From Enterococcus_C asini_A (GTDB lineage: Bacteria > Bacillota > Bacilli > Lactobacillales > Enterococcaceae), in NCBI RefSeq assembly GCF_031928785.1, contig NZ_JARQAL010000001.1: 64,000 bases of DNA; one strand, 5' to 3'. This document shows positions 17,121 through 25,236 of the stretch, piece by piece. Positions within the stretch are counted from its first letter, which is position 1; each line of letters begins with the position of its first letter. The translations under genes were made by a program, and so were the position numbers. Below the pieces are notes generated by a model. It was not told the DNA's origin and did not search any database. It saw nothing but the letters and a program-made list of their open reading frames with translations.

Positions 17121-17659
17121 AAACAATCGAGATGATTATGCAAGAAATCAACCAAGTCATGGAACTTATTGACGAAAAAGAATTAGAGCAAGCCTTGCCA
17201 TTATTCCAAAAAGACAAACGAATCTTTGTTATCGGAGCAGGTCGTAGCGGATTTCAGGCCAAAGGTTTTGCTATGCGTCTGATGCATATTGGTTATACAG
17301 ACTACGTGATGGGAGAAACCATCACACCGTCCATTCAAAAAGGGGATACGTGGGTAGCTATTTCTGGTTCGGGAACAACGAAAGGAATCCTTGCTGATAC
17401 CGAAGTAGCGAAAAAGTTAGGTTTAGACATTGTTGTTTTAACCAGTGATCGAGAATCTCCGTTGGCTAAATTAGCTGATAAAGTAATCGTTGTACCTGGA
17501 GCAACCAAAACGGGAGCCGGAATAAAATCAGTTCAATTGTTATCAAGTCTCTTTGATCAGACGGTTCATATTACCCTAGATGCGTTAACGCTAAAACTGG
17601 CTGAACGGGATCAGACTTCAAATGAAGATGCCCTGCGTGAGCATGTGAATGTTGAATAA
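17117..17659 (+). CDS. 6-phospho-3-hexuloisomerase-like SIS protein
   Basis: A 180-aa single SIS-domain protein of the PHI/HxlB type. Seen: IGAGRSGFQAKGFAMRLMHIG (sugar-phosphate loop), ISGSGTTKGI and a C-terminal helix with HVNVE. PHI interconverts D-arabino-3-hexulose 6-phosphate and fructose 6-phosphate. It starts within the ATGA overlap with the HPS-like gene and is the last gene of the operon. Confidence 0.88.
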   Translation: MKTIEMIMQEINQVMELIDEKELEQALPLFQKDKRIFVIGAGRSGFQAKGFAMRLMHIGYTDYVMGETITPSIQKGDTWVAISGSGTTKGILADTEVAKKLGLDIVVLTSDRESPLAKLADKVIVVPGATKTGAGIKSVQLLSSLFDQTVHITLDALTLKLAERDQTSNEDALREHVNVE

Positions 17660-17684
17660 CTGTAAAACTAGACATTAGACATAC

Positions 17685-17724
17685 AAAAAAAGCGTTGAAA
17701 TCCTAAGAAATCAACGCTTTTTTT
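17685..17724 (+). terminator. intrinsic terminator of the hexulose-type operon
   Basis: AAAAGCGTTGA pairs with TCAACGCTTTT around a 12-base loop, followed by T. Its A-run also makes it usable from the tmRNA side. Confidence 0.85.
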
Positions 17725-17753
17725 GTTCTGTAATTACCCAATGAAGGGATAAA

Positions 17754-18116
17754 TGGAGCTGGCGGGAGTCGAACCCGCGTCCAAACATCTCGCTACTCAA
17801 GATTCTACGCTCATAGTCAGTTCTATTTGGAGGTTTCGCTAAAACAATCGCCGAGTGACAGGCTATGGTTGTCGCTAGTCTGATGAACTCTTCTAATTCT
17901 TACAGACGGAAAGAATCAGCGTATTCCACTAAATTTGAGACCCTGACCCGAGCACATGGACGATGCCGGGAGGATCACGCCAAACTGTTTTTAGGCAGCT
18001 AAAGCGTAAGTGTTTTCGTTTTTAGCAGTTATATTTAACTGTAACGTTTTAACGCAGACGTAACCTGCGAAGCGCGTCTCAAGCTCGACAATGCCTGTCG
18101 AATCCGTAACAGCCCC
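17754..18116 (-). ncRNA. ssrA: transfer-messenger RNA (tmRNA)
   Basis: The 5' end reads GGGGCTGTTACGGATTCGAC and the 3' end GCGGGTTCGACTCCCGCCAG followed by CTCCA, the tRNA-like ends of tmRNA. The tag frame is at 18026-17991: GCT resume codon, peptide AKNENTYALAA, then TAA. It rescues stalled ribosomes and tags the products for proteolysis. A -10-like TATACT lies upstream (about 18145). The tag is one residue shorter than the AKNENNSxALAA form I recall for common enterococci. The 5' boundary is accurate to one or two bases. Confidence 0.97.
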
Positions 18117-18153
18117 CTAAAAAAGGGACAATTCCGTGAAATGAGTATATCAT

Positions 18154-18186
18154 AAAAAAAGACTTAGGGAAAGTTTTCCCTAAGTC
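18154..18186 (-). terminator. terminator of the HAD phosphatase gene
   Basis: On the minus strand, GACTTAGGGAAA pairs with TTTCCCTAAGTC and is followed by seven T. Confidence 0.85.
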
Positions 18187-18236
18187 GAAAATTGGTGAGC
18201 TTAGTACTTTTTTAGGAATCTAGAAGTAACTGTCAC

Positions 18237-19007
18237 TTAAATCAAATCAAAATGTTTCAAGGCATGAACAATGCCGCCATCCGTGTTGTTCTTAGTGACA
18301 AAATCGGCTAGTGATTTCAATTCTTCTCCAGCATTGCCCATGGCGATTTTGGTATCACAAGCAGAAAGCAGGGCTAAATCATTAGGGCCATCCCCAAAAC
18401 CAAAAGTAGGAATGTTTGGCAAATTCAATTTTTCTTTTAATATTTTGATTCCTTGGCCTTTATTCGTCCCTTTTTTTACGGTATCCATGGAGTAGGGGGT
18501 GTTGCGATAAAAATCAAATTCAGGGAAAGTTTCCTCGTAATAGTCCCGATACTCTGTTCCTAGGACTAATAACATATTAATGGGATTATGGCGAAAGGCT
18601 TCCGGTTCAATGGGCGGTACCTTAGAATGGATGGAGTTATAAGCGCCTACTAAAGCTCGAGAGTGACCGGTACACCAAATATTTCCTTCATTATAGTAGG
18701 AAAGTTGATCGCCTTTGTCTAAAATGCTGTGATACATCCGTTCAATTAGCGCTTCATCAATTAAATCCGAATACACTTCATTGCCATCTGCTCGAATGAA
18801 AGCACCGTTCATGACGATATTGGAATCAATATGGGCAGCTTGGCGAATGGCTAAGATTTCGATTTCGGTTCGTCCTGTGGCAATGACGGGCAAAACGTTA
18901 TTTTCTTTTAGTTGTAGCATGGCTTGGCTAACTTCTGGAGTGATTTGGGAGTGCTCGTTTAAAAGAGTACCATCTAAATCAAAGAAAGCAATGGCTTGAT
19001 AATTCAA
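18237..19007 (-). CDS. Cof-type HAD phosphatase
   Basis: A 256-aa cytoplasmic sugar-phosphate or nucleotide phosphatase of HAD subfamily IIB. Motif I is FFDLDGTLLN (nucleophile Asp near residue 10), motif II is PVIATGRT, motif III Lys is in KGTNKGQGIKIL, and motif IV is FGFGDGPNDLALL. The best start is the TTG at 19007, 6 bases after GAGGTG; the GTG at 19016 would overlap that RBS. It is monocistronic. The substrate cannot be inferred. Confidence 0.88.
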   Translation of the reverse strand: MNYQAIAFFDLDGTLLNEHSQITPEVSQAMLQLKENNVLPVIATGRTEIEILAIRQAAHIDSNIVMNGAFIRADGNEVYSDLIDEALIERMYHSILDKGDQLSYYNEGNIWCTGHSRALVGAYNSIHSKVPPIEPEAFRHNPINMLLVLGTEYRDYYEETFPEFDFYRNTPYSMDTVKKGTNKGQGIKILKEKLNLPNIPTFGFGDGPNDLALLSACDTKIAMGNAGEELKSLADFVTKNNTDGGIVHALKHFDLI

Positions 19008-19231
19008 TAGAAACACCTCAATTTTTCATTTGGAACTAGAATACTTTCCATTTTAAGAAGAAATTCTAGCTCGGTCTTTCTCATCATATCAAAAAAAGAA
19101 AAAATAGGAAACCTTGTGAGAAGCTTTTGTGAAGATAATAGCCTCAACTCAGCTTTTCGAGTATACTAAAAATGAGGCTGACTACCCTTTGGCAGAGAAG
19201 CTATTCTAGAACGAAGAATGGATGTGAGAAG

Positions 19232-19942
19232 ATGAATATTTTAATGATTGAAGACAATGAATCTGTGTCGGAAATGATGCAAATGTTCTTTTTGAATGAA
19301 GGCTGGGATGCAACCTTCCAATACGATGGGCAAGAGGGATTAGACGCGTTTTTAGCGGAGCCTGATAAATGGGATATGATTACCTTAGATTTAAATTTAC
19401 CCGGTTTAGATGGCATGAGTGTGGCCAGAGAGATTCGGAAAGTCTCTAATACGGTACCGATTATTATGCTGACAGCTCGTGATTCAGAAAGTGACCAAGT
19501 AATCGGTCTAGAAATGGGAGCGGATGATTATGTAACCAAACCTTTTAGTCCGCTCACCTTGATTGCGCGAATCAAAGCCTTACACCGTCGCAGTGAGCTA
19601 GTAGAAAAACCAGTGGAAGAAGAAACGACTAGCTTTGATGTCAAAACAGACCACTTTAAAATGAACACGAAAACCCGGGAAGCTTTTTTAAATAATCAAC
19701 CCATTGAAGGGCTAACACCAAAAGAGTTTGATTTATTGTTTACTTTGGCTAAAAAACCGCGCCAAGTCTTTTCAAGAGAGCAACTTTTAGAGTTAGTTTG
19801 GGATTATCAATATTTCGGTGATGAACGGACCGTTGATGCCCACATCAAGAAATTGCGCCAAAAAATTGAAAAAGTAGGTCCTCAAGTGATTCAAACTGTC
19901 TGGGGTGTAGGCTACAAGTTTGATGATTCTGGTGTTGCCTAA
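19232..19942 (+). CDS. OmpR-family response regulator, YclJ-like
   Basis: A 236-aa regulator. The receiver domain begins MNILMIEDNESVSEMM; the phosphoacceptor Asp is in ITLDLNLPGLDG, with Thr (MLTARD) and Lys (YVTKPFSP). A winged-helix domain lies at about 140-235 (LTPKEFDLLFTLA; RTVDAHIKKLRQKI). The receiver closely follows the pattern I remember for B. subtilis YclJ (VIGLEMGADDYVTKPFSPLTL). The ATG at 19232 is preferred over an upstream ATG at 19172. Its stop overlaps the kinase start (TAATG). The stimulus is unknown. Confidence 0.92.
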   Translation: MNILMIEDNESVSEMMQMFFLNEGWDATFQYDGQEGLDAFLAEPDKWDMITLDLNLPGLDGMSVAREIRKVSNTVPIIMLTARDSESDQVIGLEMGADDYVTKPFSPLTLIARIKALHRRSELVEKPVEEETTSFDVKTDHFKMNTKTREAFLNNQPIEGLTPKEFDLLFTLAKKPRQVFSREQLLELVWDYQYFGDERTVDAHIKKLRQKIEKVGPQVIQTVWGVGYKFDDSGVA

Positions 19943-21459
19943 TGCGCTATTTATACCAGCAATTAATGGCCTTTTGGGTAGTTATTGCCGTGGTGCTTTT
20001 GATTGTGGGGGTTTCTTTTACCCAGATGACCCGACATACCATTGAAGAAAGCAACTATGAGCAACTTTTTAGCTATGCGGATTCAGTGGTGGAATTTGCC
20101 CAAAATTATGCCAATGAATACACCCCCGGCGATGATCCTGAGGTGGTGTTAGAACAATCTTTGCGGTTGACCGAACGCATTTACACCCATCAAAACATTA
20201 ACTTTGTTTATATTAACGATCAAAAAGAAGTAATCTACCCCATGGACGCAAGCCAACAAGCGCTGATTAATGACGGCTTGATGAAGAGTATCACTGATAG
20301 TCAATGGAGTAATTTAGAACAAGGAGTTCAGCAAAAGGTTACTCGAAGCCAAAATATTTATGGCAAATCAGAGACTACCGCTTATGTGATGTTGCGACTA
20401 AAACTTAACGACCGCTTTGGCGTGTTGGTCTTAACCCAGCCAGCGGTAAATTTGGAAGAAAGTGTCCAAACCTTAAATGCCAATATGTTCACCGGCTTTA
20501 TTATTTCCAGTATCGTGGCGTTGATTATCAGTTTCTTTTATGCGAATTTGCAAGTGCGGCGCATTAATCGGATGAAAAAAGCGACTAAGGAAATCGCCAG
20601 TGGCAATTTCGAAGTGCGTTTACCGGTGAATCATAAAGATGAATTTGATGAGTTGGCAGAAGACTTTAACCAGATGACGGTGACACTACAAGAGTCCAAT
20701 GAAGAAATTGAACGCCAAGAAGAACGGCGCAAACAGTTCATGGCAGATGCGGCCCATGAGATGCGTACACCGCTAACGACAATCAATGGTTTGTTAGAAG
20801 GGTTGCAGTACAATGCCATTCCTGAAAATCAAAAAGAAAAAGCGTTGAGTCTTATGAAAAATGAAACCGAACGTTTGATTCGTTTAGTCAATGAAAATCT
20901 GGATTACGAAAAAATCCGCACCAATCAAATTTCTATTGTGGTGAAACGCTTTGATGCTACGGAAACCTTGCGCAACTTGCTGACCCAGTTGGAGAAAAAA
21001 GCTACCGCGGCCGGCGATCAGTTGATTTTAACCACGGAAGAATCCATTGATGTCTATGCGGATTACGACCGTTTTGTGCAAATTATGGTAAATATCATTC
21101 AAAATGCGATTCAATTTACCACCGATGGCACCATTACCATTAGTTTGCAAAAGGGGTACTTGGAAACCATTGTGGAGATTCAAGATACGGGGATTGGGAT
21201 GACTAAAGAGCAGCTGGATAATATTTGGGAGCGGTACTACAAAGTCGATCCTTCACGAAAGAACCGCAAGTTTGGCGAGTCTGGTTTAGGCTTACCGATT
21301 GTTGAACAACTTGTTCGCTTGCATAAAGGAAAAATTGAAGTGGAGAGTGAACCCGATCAAGGCACCACTTTTCGAATTGCCTTTCCCGATGTGGAACTAC
21401 CAGATGAACCGGCACCAGAAGAAGTGAAACATCCCGTGACTCCCAGAAAAGAAGAATAA
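19942..21459 (+). CDS. sensor histidine kinase, YclK-like
   Basis: A 505-aa membrane sensor. TM1 is at about 8-28, followed by an extracytoplasmic sensor of about 145 residues, TM2 at about 175-198 and HAMP at about 200-250. The phospho-His box is DAAHEMRTPLTTI; the ATPase domain has NIIQNAIQFT (N box), DTGIGMT (G1), RYYKVDPSRK (F) and GESGLGLPIV (G2). A Pro/Glu-rich tail ends the protein. It is the partner of the regulator that overlaps it upstream. The sensed signal is not evident. Confidence 0.92.
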   Translation: MRYLYQQLMAFWVVIAVVLLIVGVSFTQMTRHTIEESNYEQLFSYADSVVEFAQNYANEYTPGDDPEVVLEQSLRLTERIYTHQNINFVYINDQKEVIYPMDASQQALINDGLMKSITDSQWSNLEQGVQQKVTRSQNIYGKSETTAYVMLRLKLNDRFGVLVLTQPAVNLEESVQTLNANMFTGFIISSIVALIISFFYANLQVRRINRMKKATKEIASGNFEVRLPVNHKDEFDELAEDFNQMTVTLQESNEEIERQEERRKQFMADAAHEMRTPLTTINGLLEGLQYNAIPENQKEKALSLMKNETERLIRLVNENLDYEKIRTNQISIVVKRFDATETLRNLLTQLEKKATAAGDQLILTTEESIDVYADYDRFVQIMVNIIQNAIQFTTDGTITISLQKGYLETIVEIQDTGIGMTKEQLDNIWERYYKVDPSRKNRKFGESGLGLPIVEQLVRLHKGKIEVESEPDQGTTFRIAFPDVELPDEPAPEEVKHPVTPRKEE

Positions 21460-21478
21460 AATCATCAAGCATAATACA

Positions 21479-21515
21479 AAAACCGTAATGCCACAAATAG
21501 GCATTACGGTTTTTT
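21479..21515. terminator. bidirectional terminator
   Basis: AAAACCGTAATGCC pairs with GGCATTACGGTTTT. It has T-runs on both strands and separates the converging kinase and ABC-like genes. Confidence 0.85.
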
Positions 21516-22004
21516 ACTAGGCTGAGTAGATTGAATCACTTGTTGTAGTGAATTAGCAAATGAAGCATTTTGAGTGAGAAATAGTGCTTTAATAGGCTGT
21601 TTATCCAGTACTTGGTACACCAGATGAAGCAGTTCCTGAGTCTCATTAATCGATAAATTTTCTGTCACGTCCACAAAGAGCAACTGTTCGGGCTCTCGTA
21701 ATAACTGTTGCAAAATCGCCAAACGTAGTTGTTGAAACCGACTTATATCCTCTAAGGGTCTGCGTAAAATAGAGGGATCAAAGCCTAGTAATTGAAAGAA
21801 CTCATAATTATTTTTGACTTTCCGCATTTTTCGGGGAACGCCCAAGTAAAGATTATCTGCTAGGGAAAGGTAGGGGAGCGTTTCCCAATTACTATAAATC
21901 AGGCTAGTCTTGTGAGGTGCTTGTTTTTCAAAAAGAGCTAAAGCATCTTCAATATTAGTCGTGTACCAAACTTTCAATTGGTCATTACTGGGAGCAATCA
22001 TCAT
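21504..22004 (-). CDS. degenerate ABC ATPase-like protein
   Basis: A 166-aa protein that aligns by pattern with the second half of an ABC ATPase. ISRFQQLRLAILQQLLREPEQ stands where LSGGQQQRLAIARALLxxPE is expected, and LLFVDVTENLS stands where LLLDEPTxxLD is expected. There is no Walker A in the first 60 residues, the signature glycines are lost and the catalytic Glu is replaced, so it is unlikely to hydrolyse ATP. It overlaps the upstream permease-like gene by four bases (ATGA). The frame is intact, so it is either a non-catalytic partner or early decay. Confidence 0.65.
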   Translation of the reverse strand: MMIAPSNDQLKVWYTTNIEDALALFEKQAPHKTSLIYSNWETLPYLSLADNLYLGVPRKMRKVKNNYEFFQLLGFDPSILRRPLEDISRFQQLRLAILQQLLREPEQLLFVDVTENLSINETQELLHLVYQVLDKQPIKALFLTQNASFANSLQQVIQSTQPSKKP

Positions 22005-22747
22005 TTTTTCAACCTCCTTTTACAAATCAATAGACTAAGGGATAAGGTCGCCATTAGAACCAGTGATAGTAATAAGCTTGTGTCTAAAAGCGAAATGAGG
22101 GCAACCGTGACCCAGTGTTCACGGTTTAATTGAAAGGAATCAACTAAAAGTAAGCCATTACGAGGCAGTTGTAACATTAACGGAGCATTGGCTTCCCCAG
22201 ACTGAACCGTACCCGCCTCAGTAGCCATGGCTTTGACGGAAGTGAATTTTTCAATTAATGCCGATTGCAAATTTTGAATAATTGTCTCTGTTCCCCGTTG
22301 AAAGACAATCATGAATAAAAATAAAGTGACTAAACAAGAAATTAGCGGCAAAAAGAATTCTGCAAAAAGATGTAAGATGATTTTTCTTGGGGGAATGCCT
22401 AAGCGCTGACACGTTGCGAATTCTTGTTTTCGTTGCCGACAATACCGATAACTGAGAAAAGCTAGGGCGATGGCAAACAAAGTAGAGCACAGAAATAAAG
22501 CGAAGTTATAAAAAGGCACAATGCCATATAAATTATGTATTAGGTTGTCCAGCCACTTTTGATCTACTAAAGGAAGTTTTCCTTGATTCATGGCTTCAGA
22601 TAGACCGGCACCTGTTTTGCTGACTACAGTTTTTAAGGTAGTGATCAAGAAAATCAAAGGCAAGAAGATTGCCAATAAACCTAAATAGCGATATAAAAAA
22701 CTTCTGTGGTAGTTTAAACTGGCAAGTGCATGGATAATCCCGGTCAT
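22001..22747 (-). CDS. FtsX-like ABC membrane protein
   Basis: A 248-aa protein with four predicted membrane spans (about 18-40, 80-102, 128-150, 215-238) and an extracytoplasmic loop of about 60 residues between spans 3 and 4. The cytoplasmic segment RKQEFATCQRLGIPPRKI matches the coupling-helix pattern of FtsX/MacB-type permeases (R..EF...R.LG....I). It is shorter than most relatives. Paired with the degenerate ATPase-like gene; the substrate or role is unknown. The neighbouring two-component system makes a signalling or antimicrobial-peptide role conceivable, but nothing shows it. Confidence 0.65.
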   Translation of the reverse strand: MTGIIHALASLNYHRSFLYRYLGLLAIFLPLIFLITTLKTVVSKTGAGLSEAMNQGKLPLVDQKWLDNLIHNLYGIVPFYNFALFLCSTLFAIALAFLSYRYCRQRKQEFATCQRLGIPPRKIILHLFAEFFLPLISCLVTLFLFMIVFQRGTETIIQNLQSALIEKFTSVKAMATEAGTVQSGEANAPLMLQLPRNGLLLVDSFQLNREHWVTVALISLLDTSLLLSLVLMATLSLSLLICKRRLKK

Positions 22748-22859
22748 CTAATTCACCTCAATTCTATCAAATAGTATAAAACAGTTTTTTGAACAAAGTA
22801 TGAATAAGCTGAGGTGAAAGACTAAAAAATAGGCAAATGTAAAAATAGTTGAAACAGCA

Positions 22860-22891
22860 AAAAAGGGTTGGAAAAAATTCCAACCCTTTTT
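22860..22891 (-). terminator. terminator of ltaS
   Basis: AAAGGGTTGGAA pairs with TTCCAACCCTTT. On the minus strand it is followed by T residues. Confidence 0.8.
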
Positions 22892-22901
22892 GTTTCCTTC
22901 A

Positions 22902-25040
22902 TTATTCTGCTGTAGTCTCTGGGGCAGTTGCGCCATGGATTTCTTGATAGGTTTTTGTTTGATAAAGATCCGTGGTGCTAACGCCATTGTGTTGGCTTAA
23001 GACGCTGGTGGAAGCAGAGCCGGCTTTTTCGGTTGCTTCTTTTAGTTTGGTTTCGGCATCTTTATAGTTGAACTGGCTGTAATCCAATTCTTTTAAGCCA
23101 CTCTTCGTGTAGAAGCGGAAGAGATCGCCACTATTGATCTGATCGGAAGTATCTAACTGTTTAGAAACTTTCTCTTTCAAGCTGTCCACTTCAGCTTGCT
23201 GTTCTTCTGTTGGAGCGGTGATTTCTGTTCCTGTAGCCGTGTCATACAAACTGCCTTTATGGTAAACGTACTTGTCAGAAACAAAGTCACCATTACGGAA
23301 TGCAACCACTTGATCATGTTCTGGTGAAAGCAAGTCTTGACCTAATTGGATGTAGTTAGTCGTGTCAACCCCTAATAAGTGAAGCAAGGTTGGCAAAGCG
23401 TCCACTTGACCGCCGTAAGTATGATTAATCCCGCCGTTTGTTTGACCAGGAATGTGAATCATATAAGGTACTTTTTGCATTTCGGCATTGTCGTAGCTCG
23501 TCCAAGTGTCTTCGGTTTTGCCTAACAATGGTGCCAACGCAGTGTTCCGACTTTCAGAAATCCCATAGTGGTCACCGTATAAGACGATGACAGAGTTTTC
23601 GTATAAGCCGCTTGCTTTCAAGTAGTTAAAGAATTCTTCAACAGCAGAGTCTAAATAATTAGCCGTAGCGAAGTAACCATTAATCGTTTCGTCGTCGGTT
23701 TGGGCTAATGGGAAACCAGCTTCAGCTCCTGTAAATTGTGAATAAGGGAAGTGGTTTGACACAGCGATAAATTTCGCATAGAACGGTTGTTGCAATTGTT
23801 CCAAGTATTGGGCTGATTGTTCAAAGAATGGTTTGTCGTGCAACCCGTATTGGAATGAGTTGTCTTCATTTACATCAAAGTATTCTTTGCTAAAGAAGTA
23901 ATCATAACCCCAGTGTTTGTATGTTTCATTACGATTCCAGAAAGTACCGTCATTGCCGTGGAAGACCGCGGAAGTGTAGCCTTCAGTTTGTTTTAAGATA
24001 TTTGGTGCAGACTCAAAGGTGTTCTTACCACCTAGCTGGGTCATCAATGCGCCTTGGTTTAGACCAAACAAGGAATTGTCCATTAAGGTTTCCGCATCAC
24101 TGGTCTTTCCGCCTTTGACCTGATGATAGAAATTATCAAAGGAGAAGGTTTCATTGGAATGGTATAAGCTGTTAATAAAAGGCATAACTTCATGTTCTAC
24201 GCCATTTTCATCTTTTAGCTTATAGTCAATTAAAAATTGTTGGGTGCTTTCTAAATGGATGTAAATTACGTTTTTTCCTTTTGCTAAGCCAAATAACTCG
24301 TCATTAGGAGCGGCGTAGTGATCACTTACATAATCAGCAACTTCGTCCATATCATTGGCGGAAGCTTCTGCTCGGACTTGGCTCGCTTGGAAAGTTTGTA
24401 CTCCGTCGTAAGCGGTAAAGGCGTTAATCCCCAGATATTTCACTAGGTAGTCTCGGGAGAAAGTCCGTGTTAAAAGTTCTGGACGATCAACTTCTGCCAT
24501 AAAGAGATTCCCAAAGAAAATCATCACAGATAGAGTAGACATAGCAAAAGCCATCCGTGCTCGTACAGGGCGTTCGTCCATGGTAATCTTTTTTCGAGCA
24601 AGCAAGACGACTAAAACTACTAAATCCACCCAATACAATACGTCGTGAATGCGGAACAAACGCATGGCGCTTTCTCCTAAGCCACTGGCAACTTTTCCGG
24701 CACCTAAAATGGTATTGATGGTGATAAAGTCGGTGAATTCTCGGTAGTAAGAGATATTCGAGAACAATAATAAAGTCATCAAGAAGTAAATTACCAACAT
24801 GGTGATATAGGAAACTTTCGGCCGCTTCACATATAAGGCGATTGACAATAAGAATAAAGTAGTCGCAATCGGATTGATGAAGAGGATAAAGTATTGGCGC
24901 AAGCTTTCGATTCCCAGTTCAAATTCGAAGAGATACGCACAGATGTTTTTTACCCAGAATAAGATGGCTAATAAGCTGAAGAATCCTAAACGGGTATTGA
25001 GAAATTTCGGTAGTTTAATCTTATTCAATGGAAGGTCCAT
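22902..25040 (-). CDS. ltaS: lipoteichoic acid synthase (LtaS-type sulfatase-fold enzyme)
   Basis: Polymerises glycerol-phosphate from phosphatidylglycerol onto a glycolipid anchor at the outer membrane face. The 712-aa protein has five N-terminal membrane spans (about 17-36, 45-66, 76-97, 125-147, 162-180), a linker and an extracellular sulfatase-fold domain. The nucleophile Thr313 is in KGGKTSDAET; metal-ligand motifs are IHLEST and VLYGDHYG. The C-terminal tail after about residue 640 is Lys/Glu/Ser-rich and longer than in S. aureus LtaS. Enterococci usually have two paralogues; which one this is cannot be told here. Confidence 0.93.
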   Translation of the reverse strand: MDLPLNKIKLPKFLNTRLGFFSLLAILFWVKNICAYLFEFELGIESLRQYFILFINPIATTLFLLSIALYVKRPKVSYITMLVIYFLMTLLLFSNISYYREFTDFITINTILGAGKVASGLGESAMRLFRIHDVLYWVDLVVLVVLLARKKITMDERPVRARMAFAMSTLSVMIFFGNLFMAEVDRPELLTRTFSRDYLVKYLGINAFTAYDGVQTFQASQVRAEASANDMDEVADYVSDHYAAPNDELFGLAKGKNVIYIHLESTQQFLIDYKLKDENGVEHEVMPFINSLYHSNETFSFDNFYHQVKGGKTSDAETLMDNSLFGLNQGALMTQLGGKNTFESAPNILKQTEGYTSAVFHGNDGTFWNRNETYKHWGYDYFFSKEYFDVNEDNSFQYGLHDKPFFEQSAQYLEQLQQPFYAKFIAVSNHFPYSQFTGAEAGFPLAQTDDETINGYFATANYLDSAVEEFFNYLKASGLYENSVIVLYGDHYGISESRNTALAPLLGKTEDTWTSYDNAEMQKVPYMIHIPGQTNGGINHTYGGQVDALPTLLHLLGVDTTNYIQLGQDLLSPEHDQVVAFRNGDFVSDKYVYHKGSLYDTATGTEITAPTEEQQAEVDSLKEKVSKQLDTSDQINSGDLFRFYTKSGLKELDYSQFNYKDAETKLKEATEKAGSASTSVLSQHNGVSTTDLYQTKTYQEIHGATAPETTAE

Positions 25041-25236
25041 CCTTTTTTATTTGTCTAGTTTATGAAAAGCATTTTCAATCGTTACATCATCTTTACATTT
25101 TACTAGTCCAAAAATCCGGTGTCAATTGAAAGTAAGCGGTTGGTCTAGAATTAACTTTTTCTTTACTATCCCCGAGACTAGCGGATAGAACAAGGAGTTT
25201 GGTATACTGAGGGGTAGAAATCAAAGGATGTGGAAC

